Part shown: piece after piece, positions 17,881 through 27,075 of the stretch
Position numbering within the stretch: the stretch's first letter is position 1
How the letters are laid out: each line of letters begins with the position of its first letter
Assembly: GCF_029937575.1 (NCBI RefSeq)
Contig: NZ_JAPYPS010000003.1
Location: 1,554 to 65,553 of the forward strand
Direction of reading: 5' to 3'
DNA: 64,000 nt
From: Nocardioides sp.
Lineage (GTDB): Bacteria > Actinomycetota > Actinomycetes > Propionibacteriales > Nocardioidaceae
Position numbers and translations under genes: made by a program
Notes under the pieces: model-generated
What the model was told of the DNA's origin: nothing
What the model saw: only the letters and a program-made list of their open reading frames with translations
Database searches by the model: none

Positions 17881-19914
17881 TCAGCTGCCGGCCCCGGTGA
17901 CTCTCACCGAGTCCTCGGCGACGAGGAGCTTGCCGACCTCGACCTCGATCGAGCAGCTGCGCCCGCCGCCCACCAGGCCGCTGACCTGGTTCTGCGCCGT
18001 GACCTTGACCGCCGGGCACGCACTGAGCCGTACGCCGTCGTAGCCCCCGGCGATCTGTCGGAGGAATCCGGACGGAGCCCCCGAGGTCGTGAAGCTGTCG
18101 AAGAAGGCGGGCCCCCGCTCCCCGGTCACGAACTGCGGGCCGACCTCGACCCGGATCTCCTCGCGCAGCCGCACGCTGAACGGCGACGCCTCGAGCCACA
18201 CCCCCGTCACCCGTTGGGCAGGGAACTGGTCGTCGCGCACGCTCTCGCCGGCCAGCGCCAGGGTCGTGGCCGCGGAGACGTCCTCGAGCCAGTCCTGCAG
18301 GGCCCCGGGGTCCTGCGCCGTGTCGAGTCCGACGCCCGAGACGACCACGCTGACCTCCTCACGCCCCTGCGCGGGGAGCGCCGGGACCTCGACGACGTAG
18401 GCGGCGCACTCGGTACGCACGCCCGACGAGGTCGTGGAGGTGCGCTGCTGCTGGCGCCCGTCCCAGGCGGCGAGGGGGCAGCCCGACCCGTCGGCAGCCG
18501 GCGGGAAGACCTCGAGGAAGGGTCCGGTCAGCGGAGCAGTCGAGGCGGAGTAGGCGATGGTCAGGTCGATCGCACCGCTCGTCGGGTCGTAGGTGGCCGA
18601 CCGGGATACCGTCAGTCCGAGCGGCAAGGTGGTGTCGGTCCGCTGGGCGGTCGCTGCCGGACCGCCTCCTGGGGGTGCCGGCTCTGCTGTGGGCTCCTCA
18701 CGCGGGGAGTCTCCGCCGCGCGCGGTGGCCCACGTGATGCCACCGACCCCGAGCAGGACGACGGCAGCGGCAGCGGCCGCCCACGGGACCCAGCGCGATC
18801 GGGTCGGCGCAGCAGCCCGCCGGCGTGCGGGCGGTATCGGCGGATGCTCGGGGGGTGGGCCCTGACTGCGCCGATCGGACCCGCCCTCGGTGGTCGGCGC
18901 GCCGGAACCGGTGCCGGGGTCCGTCCCGGGCGCTCCCTGCGGCCAAGTCGGCTGGGCGGCGGAGGCACGCCGTGCCTCGGTGGCTTCGCTGCCGAGTCCC
19001 GAGGGGCCCGCCGACGCCGGACGCCGTACGACCGTCTGCGCGACGTCCTCCCACACCTCGGGCACGGGCTGGAGCGGAAGCGCGTCGGCACCCAGGGCGT
19101 CGCTCGGCAGGCCACGCAACAGGCTCGCCGTCGCGGCGGCGCGCAGCCGGTCGCGCGGGTCCTTGGCCAGCATCTGCTCGATCGCGGCCCACAACGGTTC
19201 CGAGACGGGGAGCCGGGGAGGCAGGGACGAGACGTGCCGGTTGCCCATCGTGTGGGCGGTTCCGGAGCCCGCGAACGGAGTGCGTCCGCCGAGCATCTCG
19301 TAGAGCAGGATCCCCGTGGCGTAGACGTCGGAGGCGGCACTGAACTGACCCACCCGGAACAGCTCGGGCGGCATGTAGTTGGGGGTGCCGAGCAGGCCCG
19401 TGGACTGAACGGTCGAGTCGTGCGCGAGCCGGGCGATGCTGAAGTCCGAGAGCCGGAGGTTCTGGGGCCGGGCCACGTCTCCGTCGACGAGCAGCACGTT
19501 GTCGGGCTTGACGTCGCGGTGCAGGCAGCCGGACTGGTGCGCGGAGTCGAGGGCATCGAGGACGACGCAGGCCAGCGGCACCGCGTGGTCGGCGGCGATG
19601 GGCCCGTGCTCACGCAGGTGGTGCCTCAGGTCCCCGCCCTCGATCAGGTCCATCACGATGGCCAGGCGCTCGCCCTCCACGACCAGGTCGCGGACGCGGA
19701 CGATGTTGGGGTGGGTCAGCCCCATCAGGATCGAGCGCTCCTGGATGAAGCGGGTGACGATGTCGGTGTCGCGGGCGAACTCGGCCCGCAGCACCTTCGC
19801 GGCCACGCGCTGACCGCTGCGCCGGTCGAGGGCGCGCCAGACCTCGCCCATGGCGCCGACCCCGAGCTTCTGCTCGAGCTCGTAGCGGCTCCCCAGTGCG
19901 TTGGGGCCCTCCAC
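17881..19914 (-). CDS. membrane Ser/Thr protein kinase with DFS in place of DFG
   Basis: 677 residues. Kinase domain about 10-280: glycine loop LGVGAMGEVW (17-26), ATP lysine K40, helix-C glutamate near E59, catalytic loop HRDVKPDN (132-139, Asp134), then SDFSIARL, so the usual DFG reads DFS (157-159), and GTPNYMPPE. A Pro/Thr-rich linker leads to a transmembrane helix (WVPWAAAAAAVVLLGVGGI) and an extracellular part of about 250 residues without PASTA repeats. GTG 19914 follows a GGAGG six bases away. It is transcribed with a solute-binding protein and a secreted helical protein, suggesting a surface-sensing unit (inference). Confidence 0.9.
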   Translation of the reverse strand: MEGPNALGSRYELEQKLGVGAMGEVWRALDRRSGQRVAAKVLRAEFARDTDIVTRFIQERSILMGLTHPNIVRVRDLVVEGERLAIVMDLIEGGDLRHHLREHGPIAADHAVPLACVVLDALDSAHQSGCLHRDVKPDNVLLVDGDVARPQNLRLSDFSIARLAHDSTVQSTGLLGTPNYMPPELFRVGQFSAASDVYATGILLYEMLGGRTPFAGSGTAHTMGNRHVSSLPPRLPVSEPLWAAIEQMLAKDPRDRLRAAATASLLRGLPSDALGADALPLQPVPEVWEDVAQTVVRRPASAGPSGLGSEATEARRASAAQPTWPQGAPGTDPGTGSGAPTTEGGSDRRSQGPPPEHPPIPPARRRAAAPTRSRWVPWAAAAAAVVLLGVGGITWATARGGDSPREEPTAEPAPPGGGPAATAQRTDTTLPLGLTVSRSATYDPTSGAIDLTIAYSASTAPLTGPFLEVFPPAADGSGCPLAAWDGRQQQRTSTTSSGVRTECAAYVVEVPALPAQGREEVSVVVSGVGLDTAQDPGALQDWLEDVSAATTLALAGESVRDDQFPAQRVTGVWLEASPFSVRLREEIRVEVGPQFVTGERGPAFFDSFTTSGAPSGFLRQIAGGYDGVRLSACPAVKVTAQNQVSGLVGGGRSCSIEVEVGKLLVAEDSVRVTGAGS

Positions 19915-19943
19915 GCAACACCTCCGTCAGGTGGCCTCGGCCG

Positions 19944-21299
19944 TCAGCGGGACCCGGGGTCGAGCGCGAACCAGAAGAGTCGCGCGCCACCGTCGGCGAC
20001 CGGCGGCCGCACGCCCGGATCCTGCACCGTCGCGAGCAACGGTACGACGGCGGAATCGGCGAGCGTGTCGGAGTCCGAGAAGTCGAGGTCCGGGCCGGCG
20101 AGCCCGTCCGTCGTCGAGACCGTCAGTCCGCCCAGGGACTCGAGCACGGCTGCGGGCTCGAGCGATTCCGCTGCGGCCGCGGCCGCGGCGATCGCGATCA
20201 CGGCGTCATGACTCGCGATGTCGGCCTCCCCCGCGGCGTCGGAGAAGGGGCCGTCACCGAAGAGGTCGGTGACCGCGTCGTCGCCGGCGGCCAGGCGCAG
20301 CGCGGCGAAGTAGGCGGCCACGGCGTCGGCGGCCGGGCTGCTGGTCATCGTGGTCGCGTCGGAGGCGTCCACTCCGGCGCTGGAGAAGCGGGAGGCGATG
20401 GTGCCCGCCTCGGTGTCGAGCGACGTGGCGAAGGTCGGGGTCTGCGCCTCGGGCGTCAGCACGATCGGCAGGTCCTCCAGCCGGCCGCGCAGGGCACTGA
20501 CGATCTCGGCCTGCGTCGCCGCGGCAGCGGCGATGACGACCGAGTCGATCCGCCCGTTGCCACGCGCGACCGTGATCCGGCGGGCGAGCTTCTCGACGTT
20601 GTTGCCGCGATAGGCCAGGGCGTCGGCGGAGCCGACACCGTCGGCCGAGAGGCCGTCGGCGGTCAGCACGAAGGGCTTGTCGAGGCCCTGCTCCCCCAGT
20701 GCGGCGAGCAACGCCGCGTCGACGTCGTCCTCGGTCGGCGCCGTGCGGAACGCATGGGCCGGCAGCCCTCCCGACCCGCGGTAGTAGGGCAGCAGGACCG
20801 GGGTCTCCGAAGCCGCCGAGGACTCCAGCGCTCCTTGCACGTGGTCGCCGTCCGTGGCCAGCACGATGCCGGCGACCCCCGACTCCACGAGCTGCTCGAC
20901 AGCGGTGATCGCTCCGTTGGCCGTGCCCTGGTCGTCGAGGACCTCGAGGTCCACGGCGCCGCCGCCCTGGTCGAGGCGGTACTCCGCGACCCGGGCGCCC
21001 TCCGCCCCGTCGAGCCAGTCCTGGCCCTGACCGGGGTCCGAGGTCAGCGAGACCACGACGCCCACCCGCAGCGGCGCCTGCGCCGTGCCGGCGTTGGCGA
21101 CGCCCACGGGCTGCGGCGAGATCGCCGATCCGTCACCGGGGGACCCGGCACCGGGCTCGTCGTCGGAGCCCGAGCAGCCGGCGACGGCCAGGCTCAGTGC
21201 CGCCAGACCGACGAGGCTGCGGCCCACGAGACTGCGGCCCCGGCAGGTCCCGCGGCCCCCGTGGTGCTCGAGCACGTCGCGTCGAAGGCCTCGCGTCAC
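19944..21299 (-). CDS. substrate-binding lipoprotein, branched-chain amino-acid type (periplasmic-binding type 1)
   Basis: 451 residues. A lipoprotein signal (LVGLAALSLAVAGCSGS) precedes a type-1 periplasmic-binding fold: RVGVVVSLTSDPGQG at the start, AITAVEQLVESGVAGIVLA and LLPYYRGSGG in the N lobe, SVVIAAAAATQAEIVSALR in the C lobe. No permease or ATPase gene is adjacent, so it more likely presents a ligand than feeds a transporter. Its GTG overlaps the TGA of the upstream helical-protein gene (GTGA), and the kinase starts 29 bases downstream. Confidence 0.82.
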   Translation of the reverse strand: MTRGLRRDVLEHHGGRGTCRGRSLVGRSLVGLAALSLAVAGCSGSDDEPGAGSPGDGSAISPQPVGVANAGTAQAPLRVGVVVSLTSDPGQGQDWLDGAEGARVAEYRLDQGGGAVDLEVLDDQGTANGAITAVEQLVESGVAGIVLATDGDHVQGALESSAASETPVLLPYYRGSGGLPAHAFRTAPTEDDVDAALLAALGEQGLDKPFVLTADGLSADGVGSADALAYRGNNVEKLARRITVARGNGRIDSVVIAAAAATQAEIVSALRGRLEDLPIVLTPEAQTPTFATSLDTEAGTIASRFSSAGVDASDATTMTSSPAADAVAAYFAALRLAAGDDAVTDLFGDGPFSDAAGEADIASHDAVIAIAAAAAAAESLEPAAVLESLGGLTVSTTDGLAGPDLDFSDSDTLADSAVVPLLATVQDPGVRPPVADGGARLFWFALDPGSR

Positions 21300-24217
21300 C
21301 GCTGACCCACGTGGAAGGAGAAGACCGACACGAAGCGGCTCCCCGCGGGCAGCTCGAGGCCGAAGGCGGGCAGCTCCTGCTGCAGCTCGAGGGACCGCGC
21401 GAGCTGCGCCTGCTGGAGGAGGGTGTCCTCCATCGCGGCGCTACGCAGGTTGCGGAACGCGCTGGCCGTGTTGCTGACGCGCACGATCGACTCGTTGGCC
21501 AGGCTCGTCTCGCTCGCACCGCTCGCCAGGGCACCGAGCAGTCCGGAGCCGTCCCGGCTGCCGATGTCGGTCAGCACGCGGGCCAGGTCGCTGACCAGAC
21601 GCTGCTGGGACTCGCCGAGGTTGCCGTTGGCGGTGCGCACGCGGCTGTCGATGAGTGAGACCGCGCTCTTGATGTTGTCGCTGAGCAGCTGGGTCACCGT
21701 CTTGACCTCGGTGTCGAGCCGACGCCGCTGAGCGGCGATCTCCCTGGCACCCTTGGTCCGCAGCGCGTTGCCGGCCTTGTCCAGGCGCTTGCTCAGCTGC
21801 TCGGTCGTGCTGTCCACGGTGTCCTGGGCGGACGTGCGGGCCGAGTCGGCGTCCTCCTGGCCGTCGGCCAAGTCGTCCTGCACGTCCCCGAGAACGGTCC
21901 CGGCGTTGCTGAACTGGTCGGCGATGTAGCTCTCCAGCCCGACCTGCTTGCAGTAGAGCCGGCCGAAGGAGCGGTTGAGCGCGGTCAGGGCGTCCTCGTC
22001 GTCGTCGGTGGCGGCGGGGCACGCCGTACCGCTGGGCAGCGTGTCGGTGCCGACGCCCAGTGCGTCGAGCCTGTCGGCGAGCGCCTTGACCCGGCCCTTG
22101 AGACCGGCACCGTCGTCGGTGATCAGGCCGATCACCAGCGTGAGCAGGTCACCGACCGAGAGTCGCAGGTCGCTGAGCTGCTGGTTGACCGGGTTGGCGG
22201 GGTCGGAGAGGTCGGAGAGGCCGACCATCTCGTTGACCGCTCCGAGGGCCGAGTCCGCGCGCTCGGCGACCGAGACGCCGCCGTACCCGCTCGGGACGGC
22301 GGTGTTGCCCCCGGCGCAGGTGCGCCCGACGAGCAGGGCGCTGACCTCCTCGCGCAGGTCGACGGTCGGCGTGGGCGGGGGGTCGGTCGACTCCGAGGCT
22401 CCTTGGTCGTCGACCGGGCGCGGGGCGGCCGGCACCGGGTCGGCGATGTCGCAGGCACGCTCGGCTGCGTCCTGGGCCTGCTGGCTCACCGAGCCACCAC
22501 CGGCGCCGGCCCCGAGGGCGCCCTGGGCGATGCGGGCCTGCGTGTTGATCGCCGCGAGCTGGGCCGGGATGCCGTTGGACGAGCCCGGCTGCAGGGCGGC
22601 CTGCAGGTCGGTCAGGCCGCCCTGCAGCTCGCCGAGGCGCTCGAGGAACGGGTCGAGCGACGAGCTGCCGTTGGCCAGCCCTCGCGCGGTGCTCTGCAGG
22701 CCGCCGACCGTCTCGTTGAGGTCGTCGACACCGGAGCGCACGTCCAGGAGCCGGTCGGCGTCGAACCGGTCGGCGACGTTGGTCCCGACCGTGGAGAGGT
22801 CGACCGCCTTCTGCTCGATGCTCAGGCTGGTCTGCCCCAGGGCACAGATCAGGGCCTCGGAGGCGGCCTCGCACGTGTAGCCGGGATCCGTGGAGCCGAT
22901 CGCCTCGCGCAGGTCCTCGGCGAGCACTCCGGCGCACTTCTGCGACGCCCCACCGATGGCGGTCAGCTGGGCCTTGACCCGCAACAGCTGGGCGTAGACG
23001 GTGGCGTCGGAGCCGAACAGCTTGTCGGTGAAGTCGAACGCACAATCCGTCACCTTGATCGGCTTCGGCTCGGGTGTCGTCGTCGGGTCGCCCAGACGCT
23101 TCTTGATCGCCGCGACGGTGTTCTCCAGCTGGCTCAGGGTGGAGGACTGGGTCGTCCTGAGCTGGGAGTCGATGTCGTCGTTGAGCGTGCCGAGGTCCTT
23201 GGCCAGGCCGCTCAGCTCCGTGGTGATCCGGTCGGAGCTGCCGGTGAGGTCGGCGATCGTGCGCTGCCCGATCGTGCGGGCCGAGGTGTCGAGCAGCTGC
23301 TCGATGTCGGAGAGCCCGTTGGAGGCGACCTCGAGCGCGCCGGTCACCTGGCCGATCAACGCGATCGTGCGGCCCTCGAGCCGCAGCGTGCTGCCTGCCT
23401 CGTCGGAGAAGGCGGACTCGAGGAGGTTCTGCACCGAGGTGTCGGTGACCAGGCCCGGTTGGACGTTGACGTCGAAGGTGGGGACCTCGAAGCTCTCCGT
23501 CTCCTGCACCAGGCGGAACGTCGCGCTCGGGCTGAGGCGCGGCGGCGCCAGCAGGCTGGCCCACTGGACCTTGACCCTGTCGTCCTCGCCCCGGCTGAGC
23601 ACGCCGTTGGTCGCGGCCTCCGAGGCGGCGTTCCCGCCGTCGTCGGTCACCACCCGGGCCAAGCCGGCTTCACCGAGGTCGGCGGTCGCGACGACGGTGA
23701 GGGGAGCGCCGACGAGGGCGAACTGGCTGCGCTCGGTGGAGTCGACGTCGTAGGTGAGCCTCTGCGGACGCACCGTGGTGTTCTGGACCACGACCTCGAT
23801 CTCGACACGACCACTCTCGCCGACGATCTCGCTGAGGTCGGTGCCCGAGCGCTCGCCCAGGCGGTACGACGTCAGGATCCGCACCGGGAGGTCGCCGGCC
23901 ACCGACGCGGGATCGAAGCTCTCGTCGGCGGTCGTCAGGTCCGACGAGTCGGTCTTGCTGATGCTGGTGCTGTCGATGCCGGTGATGCTTCCGTCGGGGC
24001 CCACGCCGACCGAGACCGACTGCAGGACGCGCTGCGGATCGTCGTCCGCAGCAGCCAGGGACTGCGGCGCTCGCCCGGCGGTGGCCGAGGCGGAGCTCGT
24101 GATCGTCGCGGTGCCCAGCAGGGACAGCGCCAGCAGGGCGACTCCCCCGCGCGCTCCCCAGCGACCGGTGGCCGCGCGGGCTCCCCTGACGTGCTTGTGG
24201 CGGTTGTCCGACCCCAT
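21296..24217 (-). CDS. very long secreted helical protein, function unknown
   Basis: About 973 residues. An N-terminal hydrophobic segment (GGVALLALSLLGTATITSSAS) acts as signal peptide or anchor. Residues about 50-270 look beta-rich (VRILTSYRLGERSGTDL, RVEIEVVVQNTTVRPQRLTY). From ~280 onward the chain is dominated by heptad-like helices (ITTELSGLAKDLGTLNDDID, STTEQLSKRLDKAGNALRTK) with scattered cysteines and a Pro/Thr insert. No enzyme motif is seen. ATG 24217 is chosen by the signal peptide; its ribosome-binding site is weak and a GTG six bases upstream is possible. First gene of the three-gene set with the binding protein and the kinase. Confidence 0.78.
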   Translation of the reverse strand: MGSDNRHKHVRGARAATGRWGARGGVALLALSLLGTATITSSASATAGRAPQSLAAADDDPQRVLQSVSVGVGPDGSITGIDSTSISKTDSSDLTTADESFDPASVAGDLPVRILTSYRLGERSGTDLSEIVGESGRVEIEVVVQNTTVRPQRLTYDVDSTERSQFALVGAPLTVVATADLGEAGLARVVTDDGGNAASEAATNGVLSRGEDDRVKVQWASLLAPPRLSPSATFRLVQETESFEVPTFDVNVQPGLVTDTSVQNLLESAFSDEAGSTLRLEGRTIALIGQVTGALEVASNGLSDIEQLLDTSARTIGQRTIADLTGSSDRITTELSGLAKDLGTLNDDIDSQLRTTQSSTLSQLENTVAAIKKRLGDPTTTPEPKPIKVTDCAFDFTDKLFGSDATVYAQLLRVKAQLTAIGGASQKCAGVLAEDLREAIGSTDPGYTCEAASEALICALGQTSLSIEQKAVDLSTVGTNVADRFDADRLLDVRSGVDDLNETVGGLQSTARGLANGSSSLDPFLERLGELQGGLTDLQAALQPGSSNGIPAQLAAINTQARIAQGALGAGAGGGSVSQQAQDAAERACDIADPVPAAPRPVDDQGASESTDPPPTPTVDLREEVSALLVGRTCAGGNTAVPSGYGGVSVAERADSALGAVNEMVGLSDLSDPANPVNQQLSDLRLSVGDLLTLVIGLITDDGAGLKGRVKALADRLDALGVGTDTLPSGTACPAATDDDEDALTALNRSFGRLYCKQVGLESYIADQFSNAGTVLGDVQDDLADGQEDADSARTSAQDTVDSTTEQLSKRLDKAGNALRTKGAREIAAQRRRLDTEVKTVTQLLSDNIKSAVSLIDSRVRTANGNLGESQQRLVSDLARVLTDIGSRDGSGLLGALASGASETSLANESIVRVSNTASAFRNLRSAAMEDTLLQQAQLARSLELQQELPAFGLELPAGSRFVSVFSFHVGQR

Positions 24218-24349
24218 GCTCACTATCCCGATCCGATCGACGCGACGACTGCTCGACGGCAGGCGGTCCACCTGCGCTCGCAGGGCCCTTTACCCAAGCC
24301 GCGAGGAGGGTAACCCACCGGTCTGGACCAGGGGGAAATTTAACCGGGA

Positions 24350-25330
24350 CTACGCGTGGCCGTCGAACATCGAGGTGACCGAACCGTCCTCGAATACCTC
24401 GCGGATCGCCCGGGCCACCAGGGGGGCGATCGACAGCGTGGTGAGCTTGTCGAACTCCTTGTCATCGGCCAGGGGCAAGGTGTTGGTGATCACGATCTCG
24501 GTCGCCGGGGAGCTCTTGAGCCGCTCGACGGCCGGGTCGGAGAGCAGCGCGTGGGTCGCGGCGATGATGACACCGGCCGCACCCTCCTCCATCAGCGCGT
24601 CGGCGGCCTTCACGATCGTGCCGCCGGTGTCGATCATGTCGTCGACCAGGACGCACATGCGGTCCTTGACGTCACCGACCACGCGGTTGGCGACCGTCTC
24701 GTTGGGGCGGTCGATACGGCGGGACTTGTGGATGAAGGCCAGCGGTGCGCCACCCAGGCGGGCCGACCAGCGCTCGGCGACCTTGATCCGGCCGGCGTCG
24801 GGCGACACGACGGCGAGTGCCTGCCCGCCGTACTTGCCCTTGACGTAGTCGGCCAGGACGGGGAGCGCCATCAGGTGGTCGACGGGGCCGTCGAAGAAGC
24901 CCTGGATCTGGTCGGCGTGCAGGTCGACGCAGATCAGCCGGTCGGCGCCGGCGGTCTTGAAGAGGTCGGCGACCAGCCGCGCCGAGATCGGCTCACGACC
25001 GCGGTGCTTCTTGTCCTGGCGGGCATAGCCGTAGAAAGGCATCACGACCGTGATCCGCTTGGCCGAGGCGCGCTTGAGCGCGTCGACCATGATCAGGTGC
25101 TCCATGATCCACTCGTTGATCGGCGCGGTGTGGCTCTGGATGACGAAGGCGTCGCAGCCGCGCACCGACTCCTCGTAGCGCACGTAGATCTCGGAGTTGG
25201 CGAACTCGTAGGCCGACGTCGGCACCAGCGGGGTGCCGAGGAGGTCGCTGACCTCGGTCGCCAGGGTGGGGTGGGCCCGTCCGGTGAAGACCATGAGGTT
25301 CTTCTCGGTGGTCTTCTGGATGCCCGTCAC
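24350..25330 (-). CDS. prs: ribose-phosphate pyrophosphokinase (PRPP synthase)
   Basis: 326 residues, the standard class I size. Makes PRPP from ribose 5-phosphate and ATP for nucleotide, His and Trp synthesis. Visible motifs are the flexible loop PFYGYARQDKKHRGREPIS, the Mg-binding CVDLHADQIQGFF, and the PRPP loop VLVDDMIDTGGTI. GTG 25330 has AGGAG six bases before it; longer in-frame starts lack one. It follows glmU by 72 bases, so the two probably form an operon. Confidence 0.97.
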   Translation of the reverse strand: MTGIQKTTEKNLMVFTGRAHPTLATEVSDLLGTPLVPTSAYEFANSEIYVRYEESVRGCDAFVIQSHTAPINEWIMEHLIMVDALKRASAKRITVVMPFYGYARQDKKHRGREPISARLVADLFKTAGADRLICVDLHADQIQGFFDGPVDHLMALPVLADYVKGKYGGQALAVVSPDAGRIKVAERWSARLGGAPLAFIHKSRRIDRPNETVANRVVGDVKDRMCVLVDDMIDTGGTIVKAADALMEEGAAGVIIAATHALLSDPAVERLKSSPATEIVITNTLPLADDKEFDKLTTLSIAPLVARAIREVFEDGSVTSMFDGHA

Positions 25331-25402
25331 GCGCTGCTCCTGGGTGGTTGCTGGGTGTGGCTCGATGCACCGGTCAGTCTCGCCCATGTCCTGCCGGTCG
25401 CA

Positions 25403-26902
25403 TCACCCCGGGTCGGTATCGTGAGACGCCTCACCCGGCGCCTCCTCGCGCGGGGCACCGGCTGCCTCGGCGGCGTGCGCCTGCGGTGTGCCCGCGCGGC
25501 GCCGCAACGCCCACCCCATGATCGTGCGCTGGGGTCCGGCGCTGACCGCCAGCGCGCCCGCCGGGACGTCGCGCCGTACGACGGTGCCGGCTCCGGTCGC
25601 GGCACCGTCGCCGACCTCGACCGGCGCCACGAACGTGTTGTTGGAGGCGGTCTTGGCGTGCCTGCCGATGCGCGTGCGGTGCTTGGCGACACCGTCGTAG
25701 TTGGCGAAGATCGTGCCGGCACCGATGTTGGTGCCCTCCCCGATGTCGGCGTCGCCGACGTAGGAGAGGTGCGGCACCTTCGCCCCGTCGCCGATCACGG
25801 CGTTCTTGGTCTCGACGAAGCCGCCGATCTTGCCTTCGCTGCCCAGCCTGGTGCCGGGGCGCAGGTAGGAGAAGGGGCCGACCTCGGCCGACGCCCCGAC
25901 GACGGCCAGCTCACCGTGGACACGCACGACGCGCGCACCGGCGCCGATCTCGCAGTCCTTCAGGGTGGTGTCCGGCCCGATCACGGCGTCCTCCGCGACG
26001 ACGGTGACCCCCAGCAGCTGGGTGCCGGGCAGGATCGTGACGTCGCGCTCGAGCACGACGTCGGAGTCGATCCAGGTGGTCGTCGGATCGATGATCGTGA
26101 CGCCCTCGCGCATCCAGCGGGTGACGATCCGGTCGTTGTGCTCGCGGGCGAGGGCGGCGAGCTGGACCCGGTCGTTGACGCCCTCGGTCTGCATGACGTC
26201 GTCGATCGGGTAGGCGCCGACGGTCAGGCCGGCGTCGCGCGCCAGCTGCACGGTGTCGGTCAGGTAGTACTCGCCGTTGGCGTTGTCGTTGCCGATGCGA
26301 GGCAGCGCCTCGGCCAGGAACTCGGCATCGAAGGCCAGGATGCCGGAGTTGATCTCCGCGATCTCGCGCTGCTGCGGCGTCGCGTCCTTCTCCTCCACGA
26401 TGGCGAGCACGTCGCCGTCCTCGTCACGCACCACGCGGCCGTAGCCGAACGGCCGGGCCACGATGCCGCTCAAGATGCTGACCGCACACTGCGCCGCCTC
26501 GTGCTCGGCCGCGAAGGAGCGCAGCGAGTCACCCGTGAGCAGCGGGGTGTCGCCGTACGCCACGACGACGGTGCCGCGCAGCGCCGTACCCGGCTGACCG
26601 TCCGAGGATCCGACGGTGAGCGCCTCGACGGCGACCCGGACGGCGTGGCCGGTGCCCTGCTGCTCGTCCTGGACCGCGAGCACGGCCTCGGGCATCAGAC
26701 TGGTGATGTGGGGGCCGACCTGGTCGCGCTGGTGGCCGACCACGGCCACGACGCGTTCGGGCTGCATCGCCTGCACGGCGGCCAGGACGTGGCCGATCAT
26801 GCTGCGTCCGCCGATGGGGTGCAGGACCTTCATCGTCTTGGAACGCATCCGGGTGCCACCACCGGCGGCGAGGACGATGACGGTCAGGTTGCTGCTGCTC
26901 AC
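25403..26902 (-). CDS. glmU: bifunctional GlcN-1-P acetyltransferase / GlcNAc-1-P uridylyltransferase
   Basis: 499 residues. The N-terminal pyrophosphorylase domain starts VIVLAAGGGTRMRSKTMKVL and has DTPLLTGDSL and GYGRVVRD. The C-terminal left-handed beta-helix shows hexapeptide repeats (IGPDTTLKDCEIGAGARVV, IGGFVETKNAVIGDGAK) and the acetyltransferase site FANYDGVAKHRT. It makes UDP-GlcNAc for peptidoglycan and surface glycans. GTG 26902 is preceded by AGGAG. A charged ~35-residue C-terminal tail is longer than in E. coli, as in other actinobacteria. Confidence 0.97.
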   Translation of the reverse strand: MSSSNLTVIVLAAGGGTRMRSKTMKVLHPIGGRSMIGHVLAAVQAMQPERVVAVVGHQRDQVGPHITSLMPEAVLAVQDEQQGTGHAVRVAVEALTVGSSDGQPGTALRGTVVVAYGDTPLLTGDSLRSFAAEHEAAQCAVSILSGIVARPFGYGRVVRDEDGDVLAIVEEKDATPQQREIAEINSGILAFDAEFLAEALPRIGNDNANGEYYLTDTVQLARDAGLTVGAYPIDDVMQTEGVNDRVQLAALAREHNDRIVTRWMREGVTIIDPTTTWIDSDVVLERDVTILPGTQLLGVTVVAEDAVIGPDTTLKDCEIGAGARVVRVHGELAVVGASAEVGPFSYLRPGTRLGSEGKIGGFVETKNAVIGDGAKVPHLSYVGDADIGEGTNIGAGTIFANYDGVAKHRTRIGRHAKTASNNTFVAPVEVGDGAATGAGTVVRRDVPAGALAVSAGPQRTIMGWALRRRAGTPQAHAAEAAGAPREEAPGEASHDTDPG

Positions 26903-27075
26903 GCGGGCTCCTGGAAGTGGGGGTGGAGTCGAGCGGCTGCCTGTCCGATGGCCACGATCCTCGGCGACGGGGCGCGACACGGCCGCTCCTTCCCCATGAC
27001 GAGCCACCTTACTCACGAGTCGGCCGCGCGCCAGAGCCGTCACTGCTCGCGCGACCGCCGGGCAGAGGCCCGAGG

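Noticed and set aside
24289..24313. TTACCC...GGGTAA inverted repeat before the helical-protein gene
   Set aside because: Only six bases per arm with a 12-base spacer; too weak to call an operator without conservation data.
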